Origin: Taiwanofungus camphoratus
Lineage: Eukaryota; Basidiomycota; Agaricomycetes; Polyporales; Taiwanofungaceae
Direction of reading: 5' to 3'
NCBI GenBank assembly: GCA_003999685.1
Contig: CP021220.1
Location: forward strand, 1,054,001-1,118,000
DNA length: 64,000 nucleotides
A program made the position numbers and the translations under genes. Of this stretch, positions 11,372 to 24,200 are shown in pieces. Positions within the stretch are counted from its first letter, which is position 1; each line of letters starts with the position of its first letter. Under the pieces are notes generated by a model that did not search any database, was not told where the DNA came from, and was given only the letters and a program-made list of their open reading frames with translations.

Positions 11372-12865
11372 ATGGGCTCTTTAGACTTTCATTCACCTGC
11401 CTTCACGAACCCTGTAGAGCTCATTTTCTTGGGCACTGGCACATCGTCTAGTCTACCGCATGTGGATTGTTTGACTGCACCTCCTGGCAGGAAACCTTGC
11501 CGTACATGTCTTTCGACCCTCACGCCCGAGGGGAAAAAGAATATAAGGGTATGCGACCAATTTATGAGTTGCACATTTCTAATAGCAAGCCTCATAACGA
11601 GAAGCGTAATACTTCTGTGGCGATGAGATTGCGTGGGCAGAATGCGGAGAATGTGTATGTACACTACTTCTAGGCGGTACGCCACTTTGGAAGCTTGATC
11701 GCGATTGTTATCCTAGAACTGTCGTAATAGACGTGGGGAAGAGCTTCCAAGCAGCCGCTGTAGAATGGTTCCCCAAGTATGGCCTCCGCCGCATCGATGC
11801 CGTACTAATCACTCACGCACATGCTGATGGTATGTGGAGAGCTTGATGTCTATGGTTTGCACCCCATATTAAACATCCGGTTCTTTAGCTATGAATGGAT
11901 TGGATGATTTGCGAGGTTAGTGTTTCTGAATGAAGATCCAGTTGTAATTTCTAATGTTATAACGCAATACAGGGTGGACATTGCATGGCGCGATACAGCC
12001 CTACGTGGATCTCTACGTATCGCGTGAGACATTCAAAGAGGTTCAGCGTGCCTTCCCCTATTTAGTGTCAAAGGAATTCGCTTCTGGCGGCGGTGATGTA
12101 AACACATTCTCCCATCAGTCCTGCAGTCAAGCTAAGATGTGACGTAATACAGGTACCTGAGTTCAAGTGGCATATCATCGAGGATCGGGTACCCTTTGAG
12201 ATCGGTGATACTGGAATTCAGATCACTCCATTTGCAGGTACGTTGCTGCATAATCGCCAATTTCATTCCCTCACCAAGCACACCAAGTTCATCATGGACG
12301 CATTTTTTCAATCCCACCGCCGCTCGATTCCGCTATAGGCCCTTGTCAAAGCTTCACCGCGACAAAAAACATGGCCACCTTGAGCACGCCAGGAACTCCA
12401 CGGACTGTGGTGCCAAGCAAGCAGATACACCCTTACCTCTGCTTCGGTTTTGTCATTCAAGACGCTGTTGTTTACATATCTGATGTATCGCACATCCCGG
12501 AAGATGTGTGGGCTCTACTCCAGTCAACGTGGAAAGTCCCACCCGTTCTCGTTCTTGACTGCCTACGCGTACAAAAACACACTTCACATCTCAGCGTCTC
12601 AGAATCTTTGGAAGTTGCAAGACGCATGGACGCTCAGCGAACCTATTTGCTTGGATTCAGCCACGAAATGTCGCATGATGACTATGTTGCAGTGGGTGAG
12701 GCAGCCGGGGGTAAGGAGCTCTCTGAAACCGAGCTTGCTTTGCTCAAGCAACGAGATCTGGAGTGCGCATACAAGGGACGACAAATCTGGGTCAGGCCGG
12801 CATTTGACGGGCTGAGGGTTTGCGTTTCCGATGATGGAACAGTTCGGGATGAAAGCTATGCATGA
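11372..12865 (+). CDS. Metallo-beta-lactamase-fold hydrolase, PhnP-like
   Basis: Start chosen at ATG 11372 ([11 protein letters not shown]), just before the first MBL strand [13 protein letters not shown]. Further motifs after splicing: the HxHxD metal site [16 protein letters not shown] (about 11806-11920, split by an intron), VHHGR after the intron ending near 12288, and [10 protein letters not shown] (about 12470-12510), which supplies the acidic bridging ligand. The C-terminal part after 12288 is one continuous exon ending VRDESYA at 12865. Related bacterial and fungal proteins are phosphodiesterases or of unknown substrate, so the exact reaction is open. All exon joins I checked are GT..AG with 50-60-nt introns. 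Confidence 0.85.
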
Positions 12866-13407
12866 AGTATTTGCACCGATTGATGTCGAACGTAGGCTCT
12901 CGCCATAAATGCTTTGATACGTGTTCTATTTACTTGCTATCATAATACTTGCATAGAAATGCCCCCATGCATATGGAATATTGTAGGTTACATTCAAGGC
13001 GGAATTTCTTCACATCGAATTATTGGCTATTAATAATATAGCTTATTGTATCTTCTGTCGCTCAATGTATCTGGCCTGCGGCTTGGTTGTCTCCTTGTCT
13101 GCATCTTCCCGTACCGGAACTTAGCTTCCAGACGCGAGATGTGTAACTATACACACACGCACAAGTCAGCTGGACCCAATCTGGACAGAGCTGGCTTCTG
13201 TAGTTGCCGCTGAGGAGCTTCGTTGCCGGCTATCACGTGATAATATTCTCCACCGAGGTATACTACTTAAGAGGTCATCTGGCCCTGTTTGAACATACCT
13301 TCTCACATCCTCGTTCTCGCCATTCGTCCGTTTCGCAGTCAGTCAGGCAGTGTTGTTCCCCAGAGCTCAACAAGGACCGCTCTGAAGCAGCGCCGGGGTC
13401 GTTTGTA
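12866..13407 (+). other. Intergenic region upstream of PRELI gene
   Basis: About 540 bp. The first part (12900-13060) is AT-rich, as expected for a 3' flank. The second part has pyrimidine-rich stretches near 13300-13350, usual in fungal promoters. No ORF or RNA gene recognised. Confidence 0.4.
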
Positions 13408-14259
13408 ATGAGGTTCTACTCTCAGTCCTTCTTGTACGAGTGAGTATGCGAGACTCGTATCTGACATCAAAGTCTTGAGCTCATTCCGTGCGATCAGCGA
13501 TCCCTGGTCCATTGTAACCTATGCATTTTTCATGAGATACCCAAATCCTTTTGCCTCGCATGTGCTTTCGTGCGACGTCATTTCGCGGACAATAAGCCCG
13601 TCTGGATCTTTACTCACAACTCGCCTCATTCTCAAGACTGGCGCTTTGCCGAGATGGGCACCAAAGGGTATTATCTCCAGGGCAGAGTCTTGGGTGATCG
13701 AAGAGAGTGAGGTTGATCCAGAGGGCCGAGTAATGCGGTGTATAACAAAAAATCTCGATCACGTCAAGGTCATGCGAGTGGAAGAGCGCACAACCCTTCA
13801 GCAGACGGAGGAAAGGTGAGCGACTTGTCATTTCAGCAGGATCTCTTGGCTTATGTGTGGGCGATTTGGAAAGTAAAACACAACAATCGACTGAAGCCAG
13901 GTTTGTGTCTGGCTTCGGGTGGGGTTTGACAAGAAGGATTGAGAACCACGGATTGGCGCGGTTCAAAGCGAATCTGCAAAGGGTATGACTGCTCTTTGAA
14001 TTACGCTCCTTACTCATACGTTGCCTAGTCTCGGCAAGGGTTTTTTGTTATTTTGGATCTCATTCGCCAGTCACGCATGCAACCGATGACTATGGCGACC
14101 GCTGGTCCTTTTCTCCCTTCCAACAGCTCCTCCACTACTTCGGAACGAAGGGGCTCCACTGACGGACAAGTACACATCAAGGATAATGGCGAAGAGAGGG
14201 GAGGGAGCACCGGGGGCGGTTCTTGGCTCAATTTAAAGTCTTGGCTTGGCCCTCGTTAA
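13408..14259 (+). CDS. PRELI/MSF1-domain lipid-transfer protein (Ups/Slowmo family)
   Basis: Begins MRFYSQSFLY with the first intron inside the next codon, resuming DDPWSIVTYAFFMRYPNPFASHV, the typical PRELI/MSF1 start. The domain continues through ISRTISPSGSLLTTRLILKTG and PRWAPKGI, then EERTTLQQTEER, FVSGFGWGLTRRIE, and a helix RFKANLQRSRQGF. After the domain comes a poorly conserved Ser/Gly-rich tail ending SWLGPR. Yeast Ups1, Ups2 and Ups3 and animal PRELI proteins carry phosphatidic acid or phosphatidylserine across the mitochondrial intermembrane space with Mdm35/TRIAP1. Which subtype this is cannot be told by eye. About 235 residues plus extended tail, slightly longer than yeast homologues. 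Confidence 0.9.
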
Positions 14260-14569
14260 GTGGTTAACTCAAAATCAGGCCTATACCGTGTTATATACGT
14301 CACCGACATTCTTTCCGCTTGCTATTCGTGTTGTCAGAGGGTTGATAAGTCCTGTCTTACGTGTATTTGTAGTCCTAGTCTATCATACGTACCATGATTG
14401 TCCACGGCTCCGATGTATTTATGATGTTTTGTTATCATGCTTGAACGATTGAACCTTTGAAGATCTGTTCATCGCCGACGATGGCACTGAAACTCGTTCT
14501 AGTATCATTCAGATTACTCTGTTGTGAACTTGCATCCTTCCAACTATACACGCATGGCCAGCCGAGGTC
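14260..14569 (+). other. Intergenic region, PRELI to RIC1
   Basis: 310 bp between tandem genes. No recognisable element. Confidence 0.35.
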
Positions 14570-17500
14570 ATGTATTTCCCCACTTCAGCTGCAAGACAAC
14601 TCTCAACCGCACCGGCTCTACCTCTGCCTAGTGAAGTTGTAATATGTCTCTCTCCTAGCCCACGCAAGAGTTTGTGCTGCACGCTGACGAAGAGCGGTCT
14701 TTCCGCGTGGCGGGTCAGAGTACGTCGACACTCGAAGGTCCTGTTCAAGAGCTATAAACATCTAATTGAATTACTTCAGCCATCTGCAGTTCTGGCATAT
14801 CTGTCACGTACGCCCACGTCTTTGCTCGAACACGGGGAGAATGTTTCTTTGAGCTGGGCTCCAAATGGAAAGAGGATTGTTATACAGGTCTGTCATGACT
14901 ACACTGCGTGTTCACAAACTAGCATCATGACGACGGTGTAGACTGCACGATCATATCTCGTTCTTGTTGCGGTGGACTTTCATCCGGATGAAGCCCCCTA
15001 CCAGTCTCCACCGCTTGCACCTACTGCCCAGCGACACTTCCTACCTGGATCTGGCGAGGCATTACCCTTGCATTCTGTCAGTTTACATCTCGAAGGCGTT
15101 ATACGGCTTGAGGGCACTTTGCTTAGGTAGGCGTGTGGCTTCTCTTATATGTGCGGCTCATCTACATAGCTTGCCGTAGCGTCTCGTCACGAAATGATTG
15201 TATTCTATTCTCTACAAAGGGCCCACCCGCCCTCCAGCGTGTTCCGTGGCCCGGTAATCCAGATGACACTCATAATGGATTCAAAACGTGGGCCGACTAC
15301 TCGACATGGGTTCTGAACGATGAAGAATTTCCTTGGCTAATTGATGCTGATGGTATAATGCCTGTTGGTTGGATGTTGCAAGCATGCTGAAGCATGACAT
15401 CTTACTGGTTGTACAGTATTTGTGACGAAGATATCACAAGCGAAGTCGACAGGATTCGAGACATGGATCACATCGGATGGTAGAGCGTACCTTGTCCAGC
15501 TCTACGAGAACGAAAGCGTCCATTCAAATACGTCGGAATCTAGTGTGGTCGCCGAGGAAACCTTTCAGGTTACTATCGAAGCGTGTTCTTGTAAAAACAA
15601 CTCACTGAGATATTCTAGGCGAGTATATCCCAGATGGAAGGACGGAGAGTATCAACAGATAGCTCCAGATCCCGGCGATATCTTCAATGGAGGGGTACTT
15701 GCATTCATAGTATAGATACTCCTCGTTGGGTTCAGAAACGACGACGACGGGACCCAGACGACCCAGACGCTGGCGAGTTCGCGTACACGGAACCGAGACG
15801 AGCAATGGTAGTCGCCATCAACACAAAATTCTCTCTCATTGCTATTGGTACATATGGGTATGCCTCATCCCGCCTTTCTCTTCGGACGAACAAACCATAT
15901 TTATACGATGTAGTGGAACCGTGGAGTTCACGAATTTCCCCTCCGAGGAGAGCCCATCTCCAAAAGTACAAGTACTACAAATACCCAGCATGTATGCGCG
16001 ACGCGGGACTGGTCCTGTATATACCATGGAGTGGAGCTCTGATGGTTATGTCCTGGCCGTTGGTTGGCAGAAGGGGTGGGCAGTTTGGAGCGTCGGCGGT
16101 CGGTGCTTGGCATGGGGCTTCGGCGTGGAGTACGAAGTTGACGAAGAGAGGTGAGTCCTATCTCATCAGATTCTTCTCCGTTCATAACGAATTTCACATT
16201 TCCTCCAAGGTTCCAGGACGCTTTCATGTACGGGGTGATCGATCTGGTTCGTGTTTCACAACGATAAGCCCGAAACCTGTATGTATTTACCACAATTATT
16301 AGTTTTGGGCTCCAGGCAATTTTGATCTTGTCGTGCTGGCACAATCTTCTCCGAATAGTGAGCTTGTCGAAGTCTTGTTTATATCATTTGCCTGACGAGT
16401 TGAAAGAGCCCGATGGCCAACTCTTCGTGATTCCATTTGCTAAGAGTGCTACCACCGGTCAACTCTCACCGGTAGGACAGTGTCCGCATTGCTGACGCGA
16501 GCAATCTAACAACATGGTGGTCTTCGCAGGATAATACCCAATATGCGTTTCTCCAGATGGAGGACCGTGTCCTCATCTATCGCGGTGCCGATCAACCTGA
16601 CATGAGTGTCATCAACCCGGAATCAGATGTATGGCAACATATAAAGGTATGTCTATATGTGCTCGTGCTCATCAATTGCATACTCATTTCGTAGATTCCG
16701 CAGTCCTATTTATCTGCTAATTGGCCAATACGATACTCGGCTCTCAGCGCTGATGGAAGATTCATTGCTGTGGCTGGTCGTCGAGGCCTTGTTCATTATA
16801 GCTCTACTTCAGGTCGATGGAAGCTCTTTGCAGATGAGTTGCAGGAGCAGGCCTTTGCTGTGAAGGGTGGTTTACTTTGGTTTCACCATGTGCTCATTGC
16901 TGCGGTAGAGGTCTCAAACACGTTCCAGGTTTGTATCGCTCACATTATCTCCATCGTGCCAAGTGACATATAGTACTGACAGGTCCGACTATATTCGCGT
17001 GATCTCGAACTCAGCAACCAGAATGTGTTACATCGTGAAGTCATTTCCTCACCAGTGGTGATCCTCTCTCTCGTCGACAACTCGCTACTCGTCTACACCA
17101 CAGACAATACGTTGTACCACTACTTGATTGTTCCTACTTCCGATACGATTAAGCTGCATCTCTGTGGGAGTATCACCTTCAAAGGGATTATCGCGGCTCC
17201 AGGCGCGGTTAGATTGTTGAGCTGGATGATCCCTAGCGCTCAGAAACGTGTGTAGTTCCTATCCATGGAGGGGGTAGCTGTTGACCGAAAGCTCTGCTTA
17301 GAAATCGGAGATCCTATCCAAGACCTTGCCGTCGCGACTGTCTTGATGATTGTTGGCGGCAAGCTTGTCTTACTCAGACCGAGAAAAGTACGTTCACACT
17401 CAGTAGCGTTTCCAGGCAACAAATCTAAATTGTTCCCAGTCTGGAGATCAGGAAGTCAAATATGACATGCAGATTCTTGCAGATCGCATCGAATTCTGTT

Positions 17501-18556
17501 GGATCCATCTGCGCGGCATTGGCACCCTGGAGAATTCCCTTTGGGGATATGACGGTCAAGGAATCCGATTGTGGCTCAATGCTTTAAACATCGAATCGTC
17601 TCAACCGCCAGATGACACAAGCGTCCTCAAGGGGAATGTGAAGGAAAGTGTAAACATACCACTCGACTTTTACCCTCTCTGTGAGTACCATGCGTTCTGT
17701 TGAGAAGCTTGGAATTGAGCATTATTCTCAGCGGTGCTTATGGACAAGGGTATCATCATTGGTGTGGAATATGAGGCTGCAACCCGGTTGAACTTAACAT
17801 TCACCATGTTCAGGCAAGTCACCAGTGTATGTTACCCCTCCTAATGTGCAGGGCCTATATCTTGACAACCATGGCAATTGTTCTTAGTCTCATCTATTTT
17901 TGAACCACGTTCTGCTTTTTCACTTGGAACATGGCCAAATCAGGGAAGCAGTAATCTTTGCATCTCATTATCAACATCTGGTATTCTTTGCACACGCTCT
18001 GGAGGTTCTGCTTCACAACGCTGTAGAGGAAGATGCCAACTCAGCGTCAGAAGGGCACGGAGAAGACCCAACCCAGCATCTGAATCAAGATCTTCTTGTG
18101 GTCGCAGTGAATTTTCTTGATCACTTTGATGTTGCTTTGGATGTTGTCGTTGGCTGCGCTCGGAAAATCGAAATGACCCGATGGCCGCGGCTTTTTGAAA
18201 TTGTGGGAAATCCCAAAAGTCTGTTTGAGGTGATATTTTTCATCTCATTCGAGCTGGTGTGAAATCCTCAGTTTTCTCTCCAGACATGTCTTGAATCCAA
18301 TCGTCTGAAGACTGCCGGCTCCTACTTGCTTGTGCTGCACAATCTAGAGCAGCTTGACGGTGATGGGATGAACGGGGATGCCATTCGCTTACTTAGAAGT
18401 GGTATCAGCGCCAAGGACTGGCAGCTCTGCCGCGAAATCCTGCGATTTCTACAGTTCATCGACGAGTCTGGTACAGCATTACGCAATGCCCTGGTAGAGG
18501 CGCGAGTCATTCCGATGTCGAACGGCACGACCTCTGTTAACGGCAACTCGTACTAA
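14570..18556 (+). CDS. RIC1: RIC1-like guanine nucleotide exchange factor subunit for Ypt6/Rab6
   Basis: Start ATG at 14570 gives MYFPTSAARQL, matching the MYF.. start of RIC1 proteins. The N-terminal half reads as WD-like beta repeats (LSWAPNGKRIVIQ, LIAIGTYG, YTMEWSSDGYVLAVGWQKGWAVWSVGG, RYSALSADGRFIAVAGRRGLVHY). The C-terminal half is the helical Ric1 domain, with FLNHVLLFHLEHGQIREAV and CARKIEMTRWPRLFEIVG, ending at 18556. Many 50-60-nt introns; roughly 1000 residues. In yeast Ric1 and Rgp1 form the Golgi exchange factor for Ypt6; the human pair is RIC1-RGP1. Rgp1 is not in this window. One short stretch near 17245-17318 is an intron, not coding: the join AQK|QIGDP keeps frame. Confidence 0.92.
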
Positions 18557-19465
18557 GCACATGATTTCGTACCTGCTCGTTGCTGGAATCGTTCCACTGG
18601 ATGCATATCATACGCGGATGAGATAGTTGGGACCATTGTAGCTGCAACCAAGTCTTGGCATTTGAATATGTATACAGCAGGTATATATACTTCTTAGAGC
18701 CTCTGTTGTGCGCAGATACCGTCACGGACATAACAGTGTAGGATTCGTCAGTAATACACTGGCGCCCAAACACAATTTTGGGTATTAAGTGCTGTCGTAG
18801 TGATTTCTTCGCAGTCTGAAGAGGGATCTGGATAGCTCTAGCGATTAAGTTAATAACACAATACTTCAAGGTTTAAAATGAGAGGATCACCTCAAGTATT
18901 GTCGAAGGGTGCAGGATTTGCAATTCGTGTTCACCACTCAGTGAGACAGTCACGCTATATATGTCATGTAAGGGAAGAACCATCTTATCAAGTTCTATGC
19001 CCCCACATCCCTGCTGTCTGTAAGACCTGAGTGCCATGAACATGGATAAATTCAATTATTGTCTTTCAAGCAATTGCATGCTTTAGCCAAATCTATACAA
19101 TGAGGTTTCAAATTTCATTGAATGCCACCTCACCCCCAACTCCTTCATAAAGTTCACTCAAATGGTTGTTAAGTACCCTCAGCTCATGCCAATGAAAGGT
19201 ATCAAAATCTGCTGCTGCTCTTGCTTTATGTGAGGGAGAGATCAAATTGAGATATCAGGATCAAGTTTATCAAAGCCAATCTAGATTTCTCTGATAAAGA
19301 GTAGTGTTGTGCAAGTCCCACGTTGCATTTATGTTGTATCTTTGTATTATATACATACGATATACGATCTTCCTAGCATCTCGTGATAAAGTTGCTTGGG
19401 TTGAGACGGGCGTGCAACAAATTTCCGTGAGCTCAAGTAACATCACAGGGCCTACGAATTTCGCT
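18557..19465. other. Intergenic region with AT-rich, possibly transposon-derived segment
   Basis: About 900 bp. From 18850 to about 19310 the composition is AT-rich and unlike the flanking genes. On the minus strand around 19120-19245 one frame gives a peptide-like stretch (SHKARAAADFDTFHWHELR and onward), with no start, splice structure or continuation. I read it as a decayed fragment of some mobile element, family unknown. A hairpin lies at its left side (18859-18901). Confidence 0.4.
18859..18901. repeat. Imperfect inverted repeat (hairpin)
   Basis: CAATACTT at 18859-18866 pairs with AAGTATTG at 18894-18901. The arms extend imperfectly inward (CAAGGT against ACCTC). The loop is about 20 nt. 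It lies 300 bp after the RIC1 stop and at the edge of the AT-rich segment. Confidence 0.5.
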
Positions 19466-21070
19466 ATGACACTGACAATGACCGCAAACCGGCTTACGGC
19501 TAGGAGGAGCTTGGCATTGAGTCGCTCGAGAACAGCGGCAACAATTTCTAGCACTCACTCGGTGGCCCAACCCGTAAATGTGAGGTCTGAAGGAGCTGTT
19601 TCTATTTCGTACCCTACTTTAGTCGACTCTCCGTTGTCACTGACAAAGTCTATCGGTAGGTGATATATAACGAGTAAACATTCCATCCCGAGCTGACGAC
19701 TGGTCTAGATAGTGCCTTTGGGTCGCATCCTAATTGTCTCGGAATTATCTTAGTCAGAGATTTACCGCCTACGTTCGTTTCTGCGAGGAAGACGCTACTC
19801 AGGCTAGCATATCACTTTGCCAATCTTGACACCAGCATCAGAGAGCGGTATGCAGATCCCAAGAGTAGATTCAGGTCCATTCCATCAGTATCTAATGCTG
19901 CCGCGCTACACTGACACTGTCCTAGTTATGGCTGGTCGCATGGCAAGGTAGATCTTTGTCCTTATTGTGTCACAATGCAAAATTTTGAAGTTTCTGGCAC
20001 AGGAAATCATGAATGGAAAGCCTGGTATGTTCCAAATCCTAGAAATGGCTAGTTGATCGCATAACGCGGTACATAGATACTCTGAAGGGCTCGTATTATG
20101 CCAATCCAGTTATTGATAGCCCATATGCATCTCCCGCAGAAAGCGATGCATATCCTGAATACTACGGGACAAACATATGTGCGGTATTGTTGGCAGCGTT
20201 AGTTATTCCCTCTATTCTTAAGCTATACGTGATCAGGGCCGAGTAACAATATCAAAGTCATCGAGGGATTCGAGGAGGCCTTCAAGAACCTTGGCAGGTA
20301 AGCCATCGGTTCTCCATTATGTGAAAATATAAATACTCACCGAGATTTCTGTTCAAGAATCGTGTTTCAGGTGGGATGTGAACTAGCAATGGCGTGTCAA
20401 CCATTCGGTGAGAAAAGTTCAACAAGCTGCCCTTGGCGTTAACAAGGCCTGACGTTGTACGACTTGAACAGCCTCGCCACACTTGGTAGACTCCTCGATC
20501 TCTTTAGCTGAGCTGATAAAGTCTTCCCAAACAACCAAAGCTCGGCTGCTACATTATTTCCCACCTCCTTCAGATAGTCCGTTCCCCGCAGAGGACGAAC
20601 CTGTGGACAGTTGGTGTGGTTTCCACATAGATCATTCTCTATTGACTGGACTTTGTTCTGTGAGTCTGAGAACATCATGTCTACACAGGTTGATGTTTAC
20701 TTGAATCATCGAGGCCATGTTCCTCTATCCTGGCCCGAACGGAGAACCTGTAGTGGTTCCGTCACCATCTCCCGCATCTGGACTATACATCCGTACCCGA
20801 GGAGGAACCCTAACTAAAGTTTCAATTCCTCCCGATTGCTTGGCTTTCCAAACAGGCGAAGCTCTCGAGCTCGCTACGGCAGGAAGCTTGCGAGCTACTC
20901 CGCACTGTGTCCGCGTCGGTGCAGGGGAGATGACAAATGTCTCTCGGGAGACGTTCGCATTGTTCATGCAACCTAATACAAACCAACAAATTTCCGCAAC
21001 CGAGACCTTTGGGCAGTTTAGCAAGCGCGTATTCGACCGGCACTATGAGCAGGAGCAAGAGGCGATGTAA
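19466..21070 (+). CDS. 2-oxoglutarate-Fe(II) oxygenase-like protein (isopenicillin-N-synthase-like fold)
   Basis: Start taken at ATG 19466 (MTLTMTANRLTARRSLALSRSRTA), a Ser/Arg/Thr-rich N-terminus that could be a mitochondrial presequence; upstream in-frame codons exist, so the start is uncertain. The middle contains GIILVRDLPPTF, SYGWSHGKE, and a segment NIKVIEGFEEAFKNLGR resembling the helical part of plant and fungal non-haem dioxygenases. The C-terminal part has GFHIDHSLLTGLCSAMF, the HxD iron-ligand motif, and later TPHCVRV, the likely distal His, followed by an RETF-type strand. It ends at 21070. The substrate is unknown. A nearby exon (19990-20330) is split by several short introns that I placed by frame only. 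Confidence 0.8.
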
Positions 21071-21271
21071 GAGAGGTTCGATCTATTGTAATAAGGCACT
21101 AAGGAGAAGTAGATGGGCGATCCAGGAGTCATTAGATAGATACAGCGGAGTTACTCTCCGTAAGATATAGCAAATGGATGATGTGCCGTTGAACAGAAGT
21201 ATGTAGATACACGTCAATGAATTGAGATTCCAGTCTAGGCATGATAAGAGAACTTTGAGTGAAAGTCATAA

Positions 21272-24200
21272 TTAATCTTGTTCAGATACGACGCTCCAAT
21301 CACTGGTGGCCCCATGAGCAGAGCTTGTGGAACTCTCGCCAGACCGAGTACCGGAACGCTCAGGTGATGAAGGAGACGTATATTCACGGATAGTGGCGTG
21401 CTCGGCATCGTAATCGTCGGGTAGATCACTGGTAGGAGACCCTTTGATGAGTGAACGAGCATATTCCAAGTCGCGGTATATGGCTTCAATTGCAGTTGCC
21501 ACTCCATCCTCCTAGAACCCAATGAAATCGAACCTCAATAAATCATTAAATGCACATATCTGCACTTACTGCACGGATCTGCTCGCCTACCGCTCTTGCA
21601 CGATCAATCTGCTTCTGATCAGTAGTGGCCGTAATCAGTGCCTGAGTAAGGGATTCAGCTGTCAATTTGCGAACAGCAGAACCGATTCCCAAAGCCTCCA
21701 CCCGATCAGCCCAAAAGAACTGATCACCAAAGAACGGTTTGATTATTGTTGGCAAACCGGCTATTCAAGAGGGGAAGTCAGAGAAAGATACTAATGTATA
21801 TACTGGAAGGGAACATACCTCGTAGACTGGCGCCGGTGGTCCCCGCACCACCATGATGGCAAGCAGCGTCAATGCGTTGGAATAACCAATCGTGAGGTAC
21901 GGAAGATATCGAATAAATTTGTTTCGGAAGGGGCTCTTCGGATTCAGGCACGTCGGCTACAGTTTTCACCAGCCTATCTGACCACCCTTTCGAGAGAATG
22001 GCATAAACACCACTTTGCACGATGGCATCGATGACACAGCGTGTCATGGCCTTGGGATCCGAGACAACAATACTGCCAAAACCAATATACACTATCTTCT
22101 TCTTAGTCTTGCGAGCCAACTCGATGAACTCAACCAGTCCTGAAGGAGGTGTCCATTTTTTGGAACTGACGTCGGCATCGTCCAAAAACCAGTAACCTAA
22201 CCTACTGGTTAGTATAACGAACACTGGCAAGTTCAAAGTAGACCTACCGGTGACTCGAATCCATTCAGGCCAGTCGAGAGGCGGAGGTACTACTACGGGA
22301 CTGAAATTATATAAGAACGGTATTTTATGAGGGTCCATCTTGTCCAGGCTGGTACTGAAAAGCCCAAGAATGTTGCGTCTCCAGCGATTAATCTGACCAG
22401 CAGTTGCTCGCCAGAAGACTTGATCGAACAAGACATAGGACTAAACAATAAACAAACAACAGACGAGGATTGCAGTAAATATGAAGTATACATAAAGCAA
22501 CTTTTGGATTGCCACACCATGTAGTTATAGTTTCCCCCCATCTAGATGGATAAGGAAGGTCAAGGGATGTCAAATCTAATAAATCACACATGACTGACCT
22601 TGTGCTCGGGTACGGCGAATGCATGAGGATAGGCCCTATGAGTCCTTGTGAGTGAATGAGAAGCAAATCACAACAACCTTTACTTACCTAGTCCGCGTCC
22701 AGGTCATTGTGAATGCTCTAAAGTAGGGGATTTTCAGGGCTTCCGCGATGTGATAGCCTCCCATGGCACTAGGACTTTCCACTAGCACGTCAGTGCCTTG
22801 ACATGCTTCCCACGAAGTCTTAAGGAGGTCATCTATCCATCCGCGGAACTACAAAATATCAGGAATTGTTTCACTCAATTATGACTCGACTACTGACCTT
22901 TTGCATACCCTCTTTTAGAAAGGACACTGTAAACATGCCGTTCTCGACACATATTCGCATTAGCTCTGCCGGGTCCCCTCCTACATACCCAAACTCGATT
23001 CCGTGCTGATGACAGGCATTCAGCTAATTCTGGTCAAAAAGCTGAATTTCGAAAACTCACAGCTTCTATCCATTCCTTGAACTCCCCATGAGTAGCAATC
23101 CGACACCGATGCCCATCCGCCATTAGTCCTTTGGCCAACGCAATGTAGGGTTGGACGTCTCCTCGCGACCCTATGGTCAAGAAGGTGAAATGAAGAGATT
23201 CCTTAGGCTTGAAAGTTAAGAATGTTGAAGAAGTTGAATTGAACATGACAGCCGGTAGCGAGCCTGACGTCGATGTGTCTTGCTCAACGTCCACGGTATT
23301 TCCTATTGACGTGCGCGGTCCAAACTCTTCCAAGATGAGCGTATCACATCGACTGAGGCCTGGAGTCTGAGAGTCGCCTGAAATTGAACGACGTCGAACA
23401 TCTTCCATTTGTCGTTCAAGTAGATTCACGAAGGCCGTTCGACGTTCTTCGTCACTGAATTCGAAAAACAGCTCCTCGTGACCCCTTACGATGACCACCA
23501 GCCCATGAAGACCAAAACGAAAAGCTTTCGATCGTTCTGTGGATAAAATGTCTCGTATTGGGAGGATCATCTGCCCAGAGGGTAAGACTTTTGCCTAGGT
23601 GAAAGGATGACATACTGACTCTGGTTCTCGAAGGTAACGGTCCACCTGATTTGAAGCAAAAGTAATTGGTGGAGACATAGAGCCGACCATACACAGGCAG
23701 CAATCGAAAAATATATCCAGAGAAAACTGAATTCAAATCGTATCAATGTCAGCATGGACAAAGATACGGTATACGCACTTCCGAGAAGATTTTCCTTGTC
23801 ATCAAAAGCAAACGTAGTATGAAATTTATCGATAGTCTCCGAATCAAGAATTGTCTCCGGCGTTTCCAAAACACTAAAAAATCCAAAATCACTGGGTCCA
23901 CCCCCAGGTAATCGAGTCCCAGGTGGTATGTTGGATGAGATCACCTCGGAGACACCCTCGCCACTGGTCCCAGGTAATGTCACAGTATGTTCAGGTCTAC
24001 TACTACTGAAAGCACCACCAAAAACCTTCCGCGAAGACATAGAAGGCATTGAAGGCATTCGAAGCCATGACGGAACTCCGACACTCCATGAGCTGATGCT
24101 GCTTTCCCTTGCTGGATGGGCACCAAATTCAGACGTTGAAAGAGGGGGTAAAACTGAAGGGGGATATGTATGACTTGTCGTGGATGTTGTCGGTGTTTGG

